In this document: positions 36,770 to 54,137 of the stretch, piece by piece
Position numbering within the stretch: the stretch's first letter is position 1
How the letters are laid out: each line of letters begins with the position of its first letter
Position numbers and translations under genes: made by a program
NCBI GenBank assembly: GCA_004026145.2
Contig: CP034992.1
Span: forward strand, 5,858,135 to 5,922,134
Length of the DNA: 64,000 bases
Reading direction: 5' to 3'
Source of the DNA: Takifugu bimaculatus
Lineage: Eukaryota > Chordata > Actinopteri > Tetraodontiformes > Tetraodontidae
Notes under the pieces: generated by a model
The model's input: only the letters and a program-made list of their open reading frames with translations
Database searches by the model: none
What the model was told of the DNA's origin: nothing

Positions 36770-38197
36770 CTACGATGCGCACTCTGTCCTCGTCTCGCTC
36801 AGTTCAGGGGCTGATCGATGTCTTCTCCGGATCAGCTCTTTCTGCTGTCCTGCCGGTTGTCCAGGCCCCGTGGGAACGCGGCTTTGCGGTGCCCTCGGGG
36901 ATTCGCGCGCTTGCTCCAAATCGGTGGGTGATGCTTCAGGCTGTGGGTCCGTCGGCAGGGGTCGCTGTGGGGTCGAGAGCGGGGTGAGAGCCAGGCAGAT
37001 GTCCCCGACGCACAGCTGCCGGCACTGAAGGCCGCAGAGGCGGGCAGTCCTCTGAGGGCTGCAAGAGGACCAGCCGTGGTCCTGGACGAAAAACGGGTAC
37101 TCCACATAGACGTCCACCAACTCCTGGAGACGTGCACAGTTTAACATTAGATTAGACAAGTGGAAATATTCAAAAGAGCAACAAGGATGGTAAAAGTACA
37201 GCGTGAGACAACTGTTCACCTGGGACTGCTGGTCGTGAAGAAGGATGAGGAGACGTGAGATGGCGGAGGAGGTGGACAGCGCGATGCTCTGCACGGTGCA
37301 GCAGCTCAGCCGCAGGTCTGGACAGGCCAGCGCTCCCAGCAGGAAGTCCTCCGTTTGCAGGTGCTCCACTCTCCTCAAGCGTCCGTCCCGGAGCTCGATG
37401 AGAGAGCCCGCTAGAAAATGGGGGAGCAGCCAGGGGAGACGGTTGGGAGCTCGGGAGCCGGGGGGCGGAGACCCTGACATGACCTCACTCACGGAGACGT
37501 TCGTGTTGCCCCATTCACAATCTTTTGGAAAGGAAAGTCCTGATGTGGAATTTCTGAAGAGCTTTGCTGATGACTGCAGCTGCAGGACCTGCTGTGGCGA
37601 GCGTGTCGGGCCCGTGTTCAGTGATGGGTGACCGGCGTTGGGATGACTTTCAGCTTTCCTGCTCCTCTTTAAGAAGGGTCCTCCGTTCCTCTCATCAATG
37701 TTTCTCCGTGCGTTGAAATTGTGGCCCCACGGCTGCTCCCTGTCACCCGTGCTTTGGAAAGCATCGCCGATCCCGGAAGCAGCGCTGAATCTGGAGGGGC
37801 GCTGCCCCGCCTGGAGAGGGAGCGACGGGTGGCCGTGGTGCGGAAAAGAGTGACCCCTCTCCCATCCAAGGCGCAGGGGTTTGGACTCCCTCCAGTCTGC
37901 CCATCCTTGGTGCGCCCCAAAGGCAGAGACAACCTGAGGTATGGATCTGGTCGGGGCGTAAGCGTGCATCCAGGGCTGGTGCAATGAAGGGACCCGTTTT
38001 GGAAAGGGCTGGAACGGGCTCGCATTTTTAAACCTGGACTCAGCGCAGCTCCTGTGGGGGTAGGGCGCCTTGAACGTTGCTCCGTCAGACTGCTGCTGGC
38101 GCTGCAACAATGGCGGCGAGTTCCACCTCTGGTCCCTCTTTTTGAGCGGGAGGTTGTCCCTGTCCGGGCCCGCCGCTGGGCTCGTCCTGGAGAGCAT
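36770..38197 (-). CDS. Ataxin-1-family AXH-domain protein
   Basis: Two exons, 37220-38197 and 36770-37123, 1332 nt and 443 aa. Near the N-terminus NLPLKKRD corresponds to the CLPPKKR box of ATXN1/ATXN1L. A low-complexity region follows; the AXH domain is about residues 258-372, with SLIELRDGRLRRVEHLQTED, then VEYPFFVQDHGWSSCSPQRT and LCVGDICLAL. With the 96-nt intron (37124-37219) removed, the AXH aligns gap-free with ATXN1 at the junction. The C-terminus has RRRHRSAPE, like the ATXN1 14-3-3 phospho-site RKRRWSAPE, but the Trp of the U2AF-ligand motif is replaced. There is no polyglutamine. ATXN1 proteins bind Capicua and repress transcription in the nucleus; this role is inferred by homology. 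I know no named gene for this bmp7-linked member. Confidence 0.8.
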   Translation of the reverse strand: MLSRTSPAAGPDRDNLPLKKRDQRWNSPPLLQRQQQSDGATFKAPYPHRSCAESRFKNASPFQPFPKRVPSLHQPWMHAYAPTRSIPQVVSAFGAHQGWADWRESKPLRLGWERGHSFPHHGHPSLPLQAGQRPSRFSAASGIGDAFQSTGDREQPWGHNFNARRNIDERNGGPFLKRSRKAESHPNAGHPSLNTGPTRSPQQVLQLQSSAKLFRNSTSGLSFPKDCEWGNTNVSVSEVMSGSPPPGSRAPNRLPWLLPHFLAGSLIELRDGRLRRVEHLQTEDFLLGALACPDLRLSCCTVQSIALSTSSAISRLLILLHDQQSQVNSCLTLYFYHPCCSFEYFHLSNLMLNCARLQELVDVYVEYPFFVQDHGWSSCSPQRTARLCGLQCRQLCVGDICLALTPLSTPQRPLPTDPQPEASPTDLEQARESPRAPQSRVPTGPGQPAGQQKELIRRRHRSAPELSETRTECAS

Positions 38198-41100
38198 TGG
38201 CTCGTGTGTGGGGTCACTGGGGCATGACTGTTACTGCAGAAGTGAAGGGGGCGCTGACATCACAGCTAACTGGGAGGTGTTCCCGAGAGCTGAACAGTAG
38301 AAGAAACAATGAGTGCATATTTGATTGTGAAGCTTTAATCGGCACCATCCGAAATCGAGTAAGATTTGCTGCTGCAGCAACTTCTTTCCTCTTCAATAAT
38401 TCACTAATCGTTGCTCCAGATTACAGGACAGTTTGGGTGCCATTTAAATCTGCCATCATTATCATTTAAAACACCAATGAAGGCTTTCCAAACATCAAAC
38501 ATGATCCGATGTCATTTAGTTTGATGGATAATTAACTCCTTTAAAAGAATGTTTCTATGGTAACAACACATCGCTGTAGTTAAAGCAAAAAGGTCGGGGT
38601 GGGAGAAATCACGATGCTAATGTTGTTTCTCAGGCAAGTTGTGAAGTTTTCATGCAGACGTTTTTTCCAGAAAGGAGAAAGAGATGCGTGGCGTTAAACC
38701 TGAAGATCCTGAAAACATAAACGTCGCGGAACTCTTCTCTGTACTTTACATCACATCACCATCTAACTGAGCGCTGTGGCTGTTTGTCCGCCCGTTTCAG
38801 GAATTGGACCGCACCGGATCCTATCACCCCACAAAGAAAAGCAGCCAGTGTAACGCCCGGAGACATTAATGCATATCTGTTTGTGCCTGCAGTGCAAATG
38901 TAAATACATTCAAATGGCTCCGGTGGGTGGAATTCTGACTCACAGGTAGGATGAGATTATGACCCAAACAGGCTCAGACCGTAACAGTATCCAGGCTGAA
39001 TAACCATATGTAGCCATCAAACATCATTATCAGAGGGAATGAAATGCACGCACAGTAGGCTTTAGTGCACGGCACGGTGCTGATAAAGGATCTGAACGCA
39101 CCGTGGTTTGCATGTCACAGGCAGCAATGTTGCACCTACAATCGTCTAAATTTAACCTCTGGAAACCACTAAGAGAAACACGAATGATGTTAGAGAGAGG
39201 GAAAAAAAGACACCTTTTGGAGTGCTCACTTCTCTATCGGTTCTTCTGAGCAAGTCAGAACATGTTCATGAAACACACACGTGCACATGCACACACATAC
39301 ACACACATACACACACCTGTCTGGCTTGAGCGTCGTCTTCCCAGGCTGCAGGTGCAAAAACAGCAGAATGAAGCATCCAGACAAGCTCAACAGACTGTCT
39401 CGCGGACACGCTCTCCTCCTTTTCTTTCTCTTCCTCTCCTCCCTCCCACTTGCTTTTTACATTTCACACTCCCACTCTGTTTGGTCTGTCTGTCTGTCGG
39501 CCCTGTTAACCTTTCTCAGACAGATTTAAAGTCCCTCCCTCACAGTCTCTGCCACACTGTAAAACTCTCACAGCTGAAGGAGCTCACCCGTGGCTTTGCT
39601 GCCGAGTGGCGCTCTCGGCACCTCTTCCATCTGTAATTGCAGCTCTCTCTCTCCCTCTCTCCTTCCACATCTCTCTGTTGTTAGGTGTATAATTAGAAAT
39701 GGGACTGCTGTGCAACTCCTCAGCTGATGGTGGGCGTATGATTGCCTGGCTCTTTAGAGGGCTGAGAAACCACGTCTTTAGTCCCACCGTTTCTCTCCTA
39801 TTGAATTCTTGCGGCCTCTTCTTGCATTGAGATATTCTGACCTTAATCAGGAAGATGTGGCACGATGAGCAAGAACCCCGATTGTATGATATATGCTTTA
39901 AAACACAGCTTTTGCTTAGGGTTCAAAGGTCAGCACTCTTCTCTTAAGCCATTCAGCTGCAGAAAACAGTTCCTTTACCAAACAGGTTACAGAATGTTCC
40001 GTCACCCTCACCTCTGCCAGGCTGCCTGGTCTCTTTCTTTAGATTCTTTTCCCTTCTGGTCTGATTCTGCAGCCAGGCCTGACTTTTGCTTGACAGCTGT
40101 CTCGGTTCGGGTCACAGCTACTGTGTTTTGCACCATCTCAGCAGGTAAACACCCAGAAACCCACACAGACCTTTAGATTATGTTGATTTTATTTCTCATT
40201 TTGACTCACAACATGCTTCATCTGCCCACACACACAAACACAGGCAGGCACACACACTCCCTCACAGGCACTCAAACACTTGAAACAAACTCGCCACAAC
40301 TAGATCACTGAAATTTAACCACAACTAGTGACATTTACAGAGAAACATGTTCAGTTTGCAGACCAGACACTGAAAACACCCACCAATTTCCTCATTCTTG
40401 TGTTGTATTTAGAGTTTCCTACTTTATCTTTTATATGTAATTTTTTGAAAGCAAGTACATGTATGGACTTGCACACATTTATTTCAAATAATAAACACTG
40501 TAATTGTATGGAGGCTCCGGAGCACAAAACAGAATCTTCCTCCCACGGCTGAAAGAGGACCAGATGTGCATCTCAAATACAGATGTGATGATTGTGCAAA
40601 AAAAGGCCTATGACTGCAATGAAGCTTTGTGAAGCCTCTGTTGTAATAAGCACCTTTAGCCTCTTTACAAAAGTATCCATACCACACTCTAACGCTAGAT
40701 GGCGCAGTCATCACAAAGAACTGCCTCAAAAGTATTGGCAGCCAAGTCTGCATGTTGATACATTCAAGAATATCCCCCCCAAATTTAAGCACTGCATATA
40801 TGAGTATTTAAGATAGATTTACATTTACTTGCCTTCTACACATGTCTGATATATTTCATAATCCTGCGGTCGGTTCGCTTCAGGGTTTACAGTAGCAAGT
40901 TCACATTTCTGTGCAACAGGCATCTATGGAACATGAATTTTGCATAAAGAGCATGCACATACAAAAGAAACGCAAATTTTATCAGTTGTACGCATACTTA
41001 TAGTAGTGTTAGAAGTAATCCAAGTGAAATAACTTTTGCATCTGATCAACAACTCTAAGAACATCTGCTGAAGCACAGCTATTTTCTCTATTTTGGCTCA

Positions 41101-41629
41101 TGCATGTCGAATAAAAAAAGACATTAACTTTAAGTAAAATGGTTTTGAACGGCTCAGAATCATCACCGCCGTGCATGTATTATTAAAACTGCCGAGGAAA
41201 CGAAACCCCAGTTAGCAGGATAGTTGTCATCGCCTGACCCTGAAGGTGGCACCAAAGGGACGGCGCAAAAACGGAAGACGGGGAACAAGAAAGGAGAGAA
41301 GGAGGACAAAAATAGCAAAGGCATGCATCTGTCTCTCTTTGGTATTTTCCACTCTGTTACATTAAATCCCTCCTTCCTTCAACCCAGGCCCGTCCTCCCT
41401 CACCCTGAGCTCCTCCCCTCCCCCACTGTCATTGGTCAGCTCATCCTCTTCCACACAGCCACAAACTTCCAGGCTCTGAGCCCATCCAGGGAGAGAGGGG
41501 AAGTCAGCATCAGCCACCCGGGACAGAGGAGGTGGGAGATGATCCGCAGTCTCTCCGCTGGACTCTCGCAGGGCTTACACACTCATCAGCTCTGATTGTC
41601 TCTGCTTCCCGCTCGCGTCCGACCACGTC
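38198..41629. other. Spacer between the AXH gene and dbndd2
   Basis: Divergent spacer holding the AXH gene promoter (left) and the dbndd2 promoter (right). Short CA/CT-rich tracts occur near 39,270-39,320 and 40,230. A repeat-free stretch at about 38,830-39,080 (ATGCATAT, ATGCAAAT-like and homeodomain-like cores) is a weak enhancer candidate. No coding exon recognised. Confidence 0.4.
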
Positions 41630-48132
<6,503 letters not shown>

Positions 48133-48403
48133 AGTTTCCTTCCACACACCTGCAGCACAACAGCCGACACCCAACGAATGAAGGATGGATTTCTGACTTG
48201 CACTTTTTCTTTCTTTTCTGTTTATTTTTCTATGACTTGTATGTTCAGTTGTGTGTTTTAGAGATATGGACCACAAACTGTAAATACGAAGACCTCCTGT
48301 TCTCACCACATCCCTGCTCCAGTTCTAACATGTTCTGAGAGGTCATGCTTGTTTCTTTGTTCCGGCAGGTGATGAATTTTTTTTTTTTTTCTTGCACATT
48401 GAA

Positions 48404-48481
48404 AATAAACTAATGGAAGCGCTGAGAAGAAGAGGAAAATATGTCAAAATGAAAAGCACTTTGCCACTAAGTTTGAATAAA
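48404..48481 (+). terminator. dbndd2: Two poly(A) signals of dbndd2
   Basis: AATAAA at 48404-48409 and at 48476-48481, about 270 and 345 bp after the stop. Confidence 0.6.
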
Positions 48482-49022
48482 GTTCTCACCTCACCTTTGT
48501 GCGTTTCTAGTCACGGTGTGTGAAACAGCTTCCAGCTCAGTCTTATCCGATTCTTCAGCCCGCGTTGTTCTTAGAAAAAGGAACAAAATGAGCAAAGTCA
48601 GTTCCCTGGAAGTGAGACGATGCCTGTTACACAAAAGAAATGTTAAGTTCCTTCAGAACTCCTCCGTCACTCTATCACACACATCCCTGGAGACGCTGGA
48701 CACTCACGATGCTCTGCTCTACCTTTTTGGTATGTATGTCCACCCTGACTGTTAAACCTCTGTCCCAGTTCTTGAGTTTTTCCCACTCATTCAAGAGTGA
48801 AAAAACGTCATGAAATAAACTTCACGACTTGGAAAAAATCTGGGTCTCCGCGGGTCATCGTTTTGTCTGGAGCGACTTCCTGAAAACAAAGCGTGTAAAA
48901 TATCGCAATTTTATTAGATTTGGATTTGAACTTTGACCTGTTTGAATATGATAAATAACATCAGTCTTCATTACCAACCGCCTTAAATCCATTTAAGGCT
49001 TTGCTGGCTGTCTGGCTGCCAC

Positions 49023-49370
49023 CGGAGGACTTGGATCGTCACCTCTTTTACAGATGAAGAGTATCAAGGACCCCTCCCGCATGAGCTGGGCGAGATGAGG
49101 CCTGGTGAAGCATGGAGGCTGATCTTTGCTTTACAGAGTGAAACACCTGTGAATTTATCTAAGAATAGACTTGAGATGTGACTAGCATCAGAGGTGTTGT
49201 GTTGCAGATAGATATCGAGGATACAACACGAGAATACGCTGACCTCTTTGGGGAAGTAGTGGACGAGGAGCCAAAGGTATACATCCTCAGGCCTGTGGAC
49301 TATGAGCAGGCGAGGAAGCTAATGTTTAAACTAACACACATTAAGGAAGGGTCCTCGATACCCTTTCAGA
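49023..49370 (+). pseudogene. Cadherin EC1-like fragment (probable relic)
   Basis: The frame from 49023 reads RRTWIVTSFTDEEYQGPLPH, then ELGEMRPG. This is the pattern at the start of mature cadherin EC1 domains of the desmocollin/CDH26 type (basic residues, W, then E..GPFP). About 100 bp on, after a ttgcag acceptor-like site at 49206, another frame reads VVDEEPKVYILRPVDYEQAR, like the EC1 GVD.EP..VY..RPVDRE region. The conserved middle of EC1 is missing and no other cadherin exon follows. I infer a decayed piece of a cdh26-like gene (human CDH26 is on 20q13.33). It might instead be two exons of an unusual gene. Confidence 0.35.
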
Positions 49371-49429
49371 TGGTCTTGGCTGTTTTTGTTGAGTTGGCCA
49401 TAACTGTTGTTAGTCCTTAATCCTGGACT

Positions 49430-50074
49430 CTTTGCTGCAAAAGGTGGAAACGCAACCACAAATATTCAAAGTGAATGTGGATACAGTCATAATTTGTCGG
49501 TTTCTTATCATTTTAGCCGATTAATTTTAACAAGCTCAATGTTTATATTCATTTCCATTTGCAGTTCGTTCCCCAGCACCTTTGTTTATTGTAACTCACC
49601 TCGAACTCTGTCATTTTACATCTAGCAAAATCCCCAAATATTGATTTATCTTTAACAAAGATTGTGTCTCTACTTTGGGCAGCACCAAAGATGACAAGAA
49701 ATCTTTTAATCTTCAATTTAATAGCAACTGTTGCTACAACCCCCACAGTTTCCCTTTAACATTTACAGGAAAGAAACAAAACAATCCAGCTGTTCGGAGT
49801 TGCATTTGCGCAACTGATCAAATGAAAAAAACAAAACAAAAACATGCATCTCAACTGTTCAATGAGACTCAGGTCGAAATACAGGTTTGGTACACAGCTG
49901 CTGGATTAAATTAAAGGCTTCTCCCATCTCCTTTATTTGGGATAATCAAACAAAAGTGCATTTAATGAGGGAAAAAAGGGAGGTGCTTTTTAAATAAGTA
50001 CAAAACTACAGTATTTACACAAAAAGCCAACAAGGCTGGAGCAAAAAGTGAAAAAAAAAGAAAAAAAAAAGTCT
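49430..50074. other. Spacer and probable lsm14b 3' UTR
   Basis: No coding exon seen. A-rich blocks near 49,800-50,070. lsm14b ends from the right on the minus strand, so most of this is its 3' UTR or spacer. Confidence 0.35.
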
Positions 50075-51800
50075 TTACACCCTCCCAGTTCCAATTTTGG
50101 GCAGGGCTCGCTGGTCAGCGGCGCCCGACCCGCCGTGAACTCGGGCCCTGAATCCTCTTCCCCTCAGGAAGCGTCCTGGGACTCCAAACGTTTCCATGTT
50201 CAGCTTCTTCTCCTCTGCCCAGGTTCTCCTGATGAACAACAACAAACTTCATGGCACGGCAAATCTTAACCGGAGACATTGGTTGGGATTGGTTTACCTA
50301 GGTTTAAGGTCTGATGAAATCTTGTCGAAGAAGCATTTGGTTTTGTCGTAGTATTTCTCGCCCAGAATTTCCTTCTCCTCCTGTAGGCTTGGGCTCTCTG
50401 GGCTCTCTGCCGAATCAGCCTTTTCCACTGCAGCATTTCACCAGAAACGAGGCGTGACCAGTTACTTTAAACCTCCCTTATATACACATTTAAACTTAAA
50501 AGCAAGCAACATCCTTGAAACACACCTACAGCATCCTTCGTGATGTCGTCATTAAATTGGGCGTTGGCCGTTTCGAAGTCAAAATCTGACTCAAATGTCA
50601 GGGTTGTGCCCTTTGTGCTCTTCACATGTAGTTGACCTCTGATTCGGTTCCTTGACCGGCGACCGCCTGCAGTTCAAATGAAGAAAGTGTTTAACACAAA
50701 GAAACACAAGAGCGACGGTCCGAATCCATTTCCACTTTTCATTTTGTGCCTTACTTTGCTTTGGCTTTTGTTTTGCAATGACTTGTTCTTCAGTTTTAGC
50801 TGCAGTTGTCTGCAATGGTGTCCGATCTAAAGAAAGAGAAGCTATAGTAAACCTAAAAATGGGTTGGAAAGAAATAAAAGATGCAAAGCTGAAGTGGTCT
50901 GAGCCGCATCTGTAATTGCTTACTGGTGGGTATGTTCTCTTTCTGAACCCGGGAACCCTCCCACCCAGAGCGCTGGGCTGGACAGACAGACTGCTTGCTC
51001 TGAGGCTGAGTTAATGCATTCCCCCTCCTCTGGGCAGCACTGACCGATGGCACCGTCTGGACAGCCTGTTCCACCATGGGAGCCCTTCTGGCTGGGAGGC
51101 CGTGAAGTCCAGGTACTGTGAGGACAGGTGCAAAAATGGCAGCGGGGTTTGATCAACTGTGGACCCGATAGGTGGCGACAGACAAGCATGCTGACCGGAG
51201 CAAGTGTTACCTAGTCCCAGTGCTGTATTATACTGCTGACTCAGCAGAGAGCTGGCAGCCAGCTGGTTGTAGGTAGGCATCACGTCTCTGTACGGACTCC
51301 AGCGTGGGTGATACGGCACAGAGGAGCTGCTGAGTGATGACTGAGGGGAAAAACACATCAACAAAGTTGAAAAGTGGACTTGGCTCACATGCACCATATA
51401 CCTGTACAATAGCTGGATCACAAGGCAGTCCGTGCTGTGGTTTTGGTGGTTCAGACACAGTGATGTCTTTAATGTCACTTCCTCTGAAAATAATATATTC
51501 GTAGATTTCTTCTTTAGGTGGCACAGGTCGGTCTGTGTGTCGATCTTCTGTACCATAGGATTTAACTGCAGAGAAATAAAAGTAACCAAAGAGCTTTCTC
51601 TTTCAGCAGCACCTTATTAAAAAAAAATAAAATAAAAAAATAAAATGTGTCGCCTCCGGGCCTCTTGACCTACCTTTGGCTAATGCAATCGTGGACCTCT
51701 CGGTATCAACGGAGGACAGTATCCCCTCGTATCGAATCTGTGCCTTGGAAATCAAGCTTATTTTACTGCCGATGTAAGGCGTTCCTCCCACAGCGCTCAT
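50075..51800 (-). CDS. lsm14b: LSM14 homolog B (RAP55-family mRNP protein)
   Basis: Eight coding exons: 51674-51800, 51402-51565, 51211-51340, 50924-51115, 50755-50826, 50526-50666, 50298-50427 and 50075-50228; 1110 nt, 369 aa (human about 385). The N-terminal LSm domain has GTPYIGSKISLISKAQIRYE and EEIYEYIIFRGSDIKDI. The DFDF box is FESDFDFETANAQF (about residue 255), the FFD box YYDKTKCFFDKIS (about 300) and the TFG box WAEEKKLNMETFG; an RGG-like tail ends GTGRV. The domain order is that of LSM14/Scd6. LSM14B controls mRNA storage and translation in P-bodies, notably in oocytes. LSM14B is chosen over LSM14A from taf4 adjacency and MVEQAVQT. The exon at 50526 uses donor GTGTGT, since the earlier GTAGGT would break the frame. 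Confidence 0.92.
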
Positions 51801-52780
51801 GTTTGCAGAGAAAAGGAGCCGTTTCGGAACAAAACAGCAGCCGCTCAACCACAAACCACTGATGCAACCGACGACAGACACAATCACCAAACACCTGCGC
51901 GCTTTATAGGAAGTCAGGTGACGCGCTTCTTGGCTGCACGATCACATCTGTCCATTAGGGAATATTAACGTGATTTAAAAAAAATCTTGTACCCCCCCAA
52001 ACAGCATTATATACGGACGAGAGCTAAAGGTGCTTAGTGGTACATAATGTAATTCTCGTACTTATATTTATCTAACTTTTCCTCAAATGTCAGTAGAAAA
52101 CTCCAGCTTCAGTGTCTACAAATGACCGTACTTTCCCCCCCTTGTAAACAACCTTGCTTTTATTGATTCATCATTTTCGATTTTTGAGTAAATATCAACA
52201 GCAACATTTTTAAATGTAAGCCAAAAGTGTTTAAGCGTACGTGGTTTATTGATTAACAGAATTTGGGGACAAACCGTAAACTGGATATGGGATTAACAGC
52301 ACTTTTAATCGGATTTATTACTGACAGCGACAGTATTTCCTGTCCTGGAAGTGGGCGGGGCGTCCCCATACGCCTCTTCACTACAACTTCGCTCGGTGGC
52401 TAAAACACTGCAGCCATCTTGCACGGCGTTTCGAGAGTGATTAAACTAGGAAATTAGGCGTGTTCGCTTGTTGTAAACCTCGTTATCGCTTCACCGAGTG
52501 CTGGGCGGGACAATTCTGAAGTCGAACGGCCTTCGTGTTGACAGATACAGGCCGGCGACGGGGAAATATTTGAAGGAAAATATTTCGTGGCTACTGCGAT
52601 GTTGTTCCGTCTCGTGCATCCCCAGGAATGACGGCTGAAGCCATTGGTACCGCCTTTTACAATGAGTTCCAGCCAATCACAGCCCGCCGAAATCCCTTCG
52701 CCGAGGTGCCCGGCCGTAGTGCGCATGCGCATGTCAGTCGGTAAGTGCCTTACTTCTCACAAGCTGGCAGCGCCGTGAAG
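51801..52780. promoter_or_regulatory. Divergent lsm14b/taf4 promoter with NRF1, YY1 and GC-box motifs
   Basis: The head-to-head spacer holds a GC box (gtgggcggggcg, 52351-52362), a YY1-type GCCATCTTG (52413-52421), a perfect NRF1 palindrome GCGCATGCGC (52721-52730) and AAGATGGCGG (52779-52788). A strong donor (TCG|GTAAGT, 52740/52741) ends a probable taf4 5' untranslated exon. These are classic housekeeping bidirectional promoter elements. Confidence 0.6.
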
Positions 52781-53005
52781 ATGGCGGTTGGGGCTTGGCT
52801 GCTGAATGGGTCTTTTTTAAATTCAAAGGTGAATAAAACGATAGTTTGTTGTTTTGTGCAACGTGTAGGGTCACAGCTGTCGTTACCGTGTCACAGCAAC
52901 CAGTGGGGTAGTTGCGGGGGAGCCGGTAATTACATGGTTATAGTTCCGAAACAAGGGGTTGGTCGAGCTAATGTCCAGCCGGGACTTGGTCAACACGATT
53001 GCTGA
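52781..53005 (+). other. taf4: TAF4 N-terminus-like reading frame, broken
   Basis: An ATG embedded in the YY1-type motif opens MAVGAWLLNGSFLNSKVN and continues to GSQLS. It lines up with the vertebrate TAF4 N-terminus (MA.G..LL...F.NS.V....V...V....SQL) at the expected place, but nearly all acidic residues are replaced and the frame stops at 53003-53005. It is either a relic of the old first exon, now intron, or coding sequence with indels. See findings. Confidence 0.35.
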
Positions 53006-53200
53006 AACAGGTAACTAACCTCACCGGTGTTGTTTCTCTCTTAGTCTCTCCAAATATACACGTCAAACAAGCGCCAGAGCTGACAGAGAAAAGTAGATGT
53101 GTCAGCGACCTGCCCCATCACATCCAAGACTGTTCGCGCTCTTCCGAAACAAGTTGAATTACGGGGGGTCTCATCGCGAAGAGCTCCCTATGGTCCAACT

Positions 53201-54102
53201 ATGGATGCACCGACGATCAGCACGGACTCCAAAGCAGGAGACGACCATGGCAAAACACCTGTTAGTAGCGGATTAACTGCTCTCACTGGCCACTCGGGGA
53301 AAATAGGCTCATACCCAGTGCAGACTTTTAGTGGGAGCCAAACTATGAACTCTCACAATTCAGGAAGTACTGCCGTCACCGAGGGGTCGACAAGTGAATC
53401 TGGGCAGAACCCGATGTCAAAAGGGCTGATTAGTGTGGTAACGCCACCAACATCGAACAGTGTAATTCAGACTCCTGTCATGACCTCACAGAATGTAGTT
53501 CAGCCGATGAGCCAGGCAGCCGGACCCACTGTGACACTTGCAAGGCCACCTATGCAATCGGGGAGGTCAGGCATGAACCTGAATGGGGACAATAATGTGA
53601 CCCCCAGCACCTCCTGCCAGGCAGGGACTGCTGTACAAACCTCTGTTCTGAACAACAACCAGCCGACCAATTCTGTAACAGTGAGTACAGGGTTGCATGT
53701 CATCAAGGCAGAGCCGCCTCAAGCAATACAGACATCATCGCAGCTGGCTGTCATTCCCGGCACTCCTCGGAATCTGGGGACGGTGGCTGCCGGCCAAGGA
53801 GGAGTCCGAGCTTTGACACCTCAAGCATTGGCCCCGAGGCTTCCCCAGACCTCTCCAGGACAACCAAGTGTTCATAACATCCAAATCCCACCAGGTTGGT
53901 TGCATTATTTTTTTGTTGTTTAATCCTCATGTTTAATGGGTTTGACTTGACCTCTCGTGATTGCTAAATAGTCTTAAAGAAAGTGCTCATGGTTTGTAAG
54001 TTGAAGCTTTTGCTTATGTATTTACTCGGTTTAGGGATGGTGCTTGTACAGAGTGAGAGCGGACAGCTGCTCATGATTCCTCAGCAGGCTCTGGCCCAGG
54101 TG

Positions 54103-54137
<35 letters not shown>

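Noticed and set aside
52628..52740. Short ORF MTAEAIGTAFYNEF ending at a strong donor
   Set aside because: No match to TAF4, and joining to the next exon gives a stop within 20 codons; treated as 5' untranslated exon.
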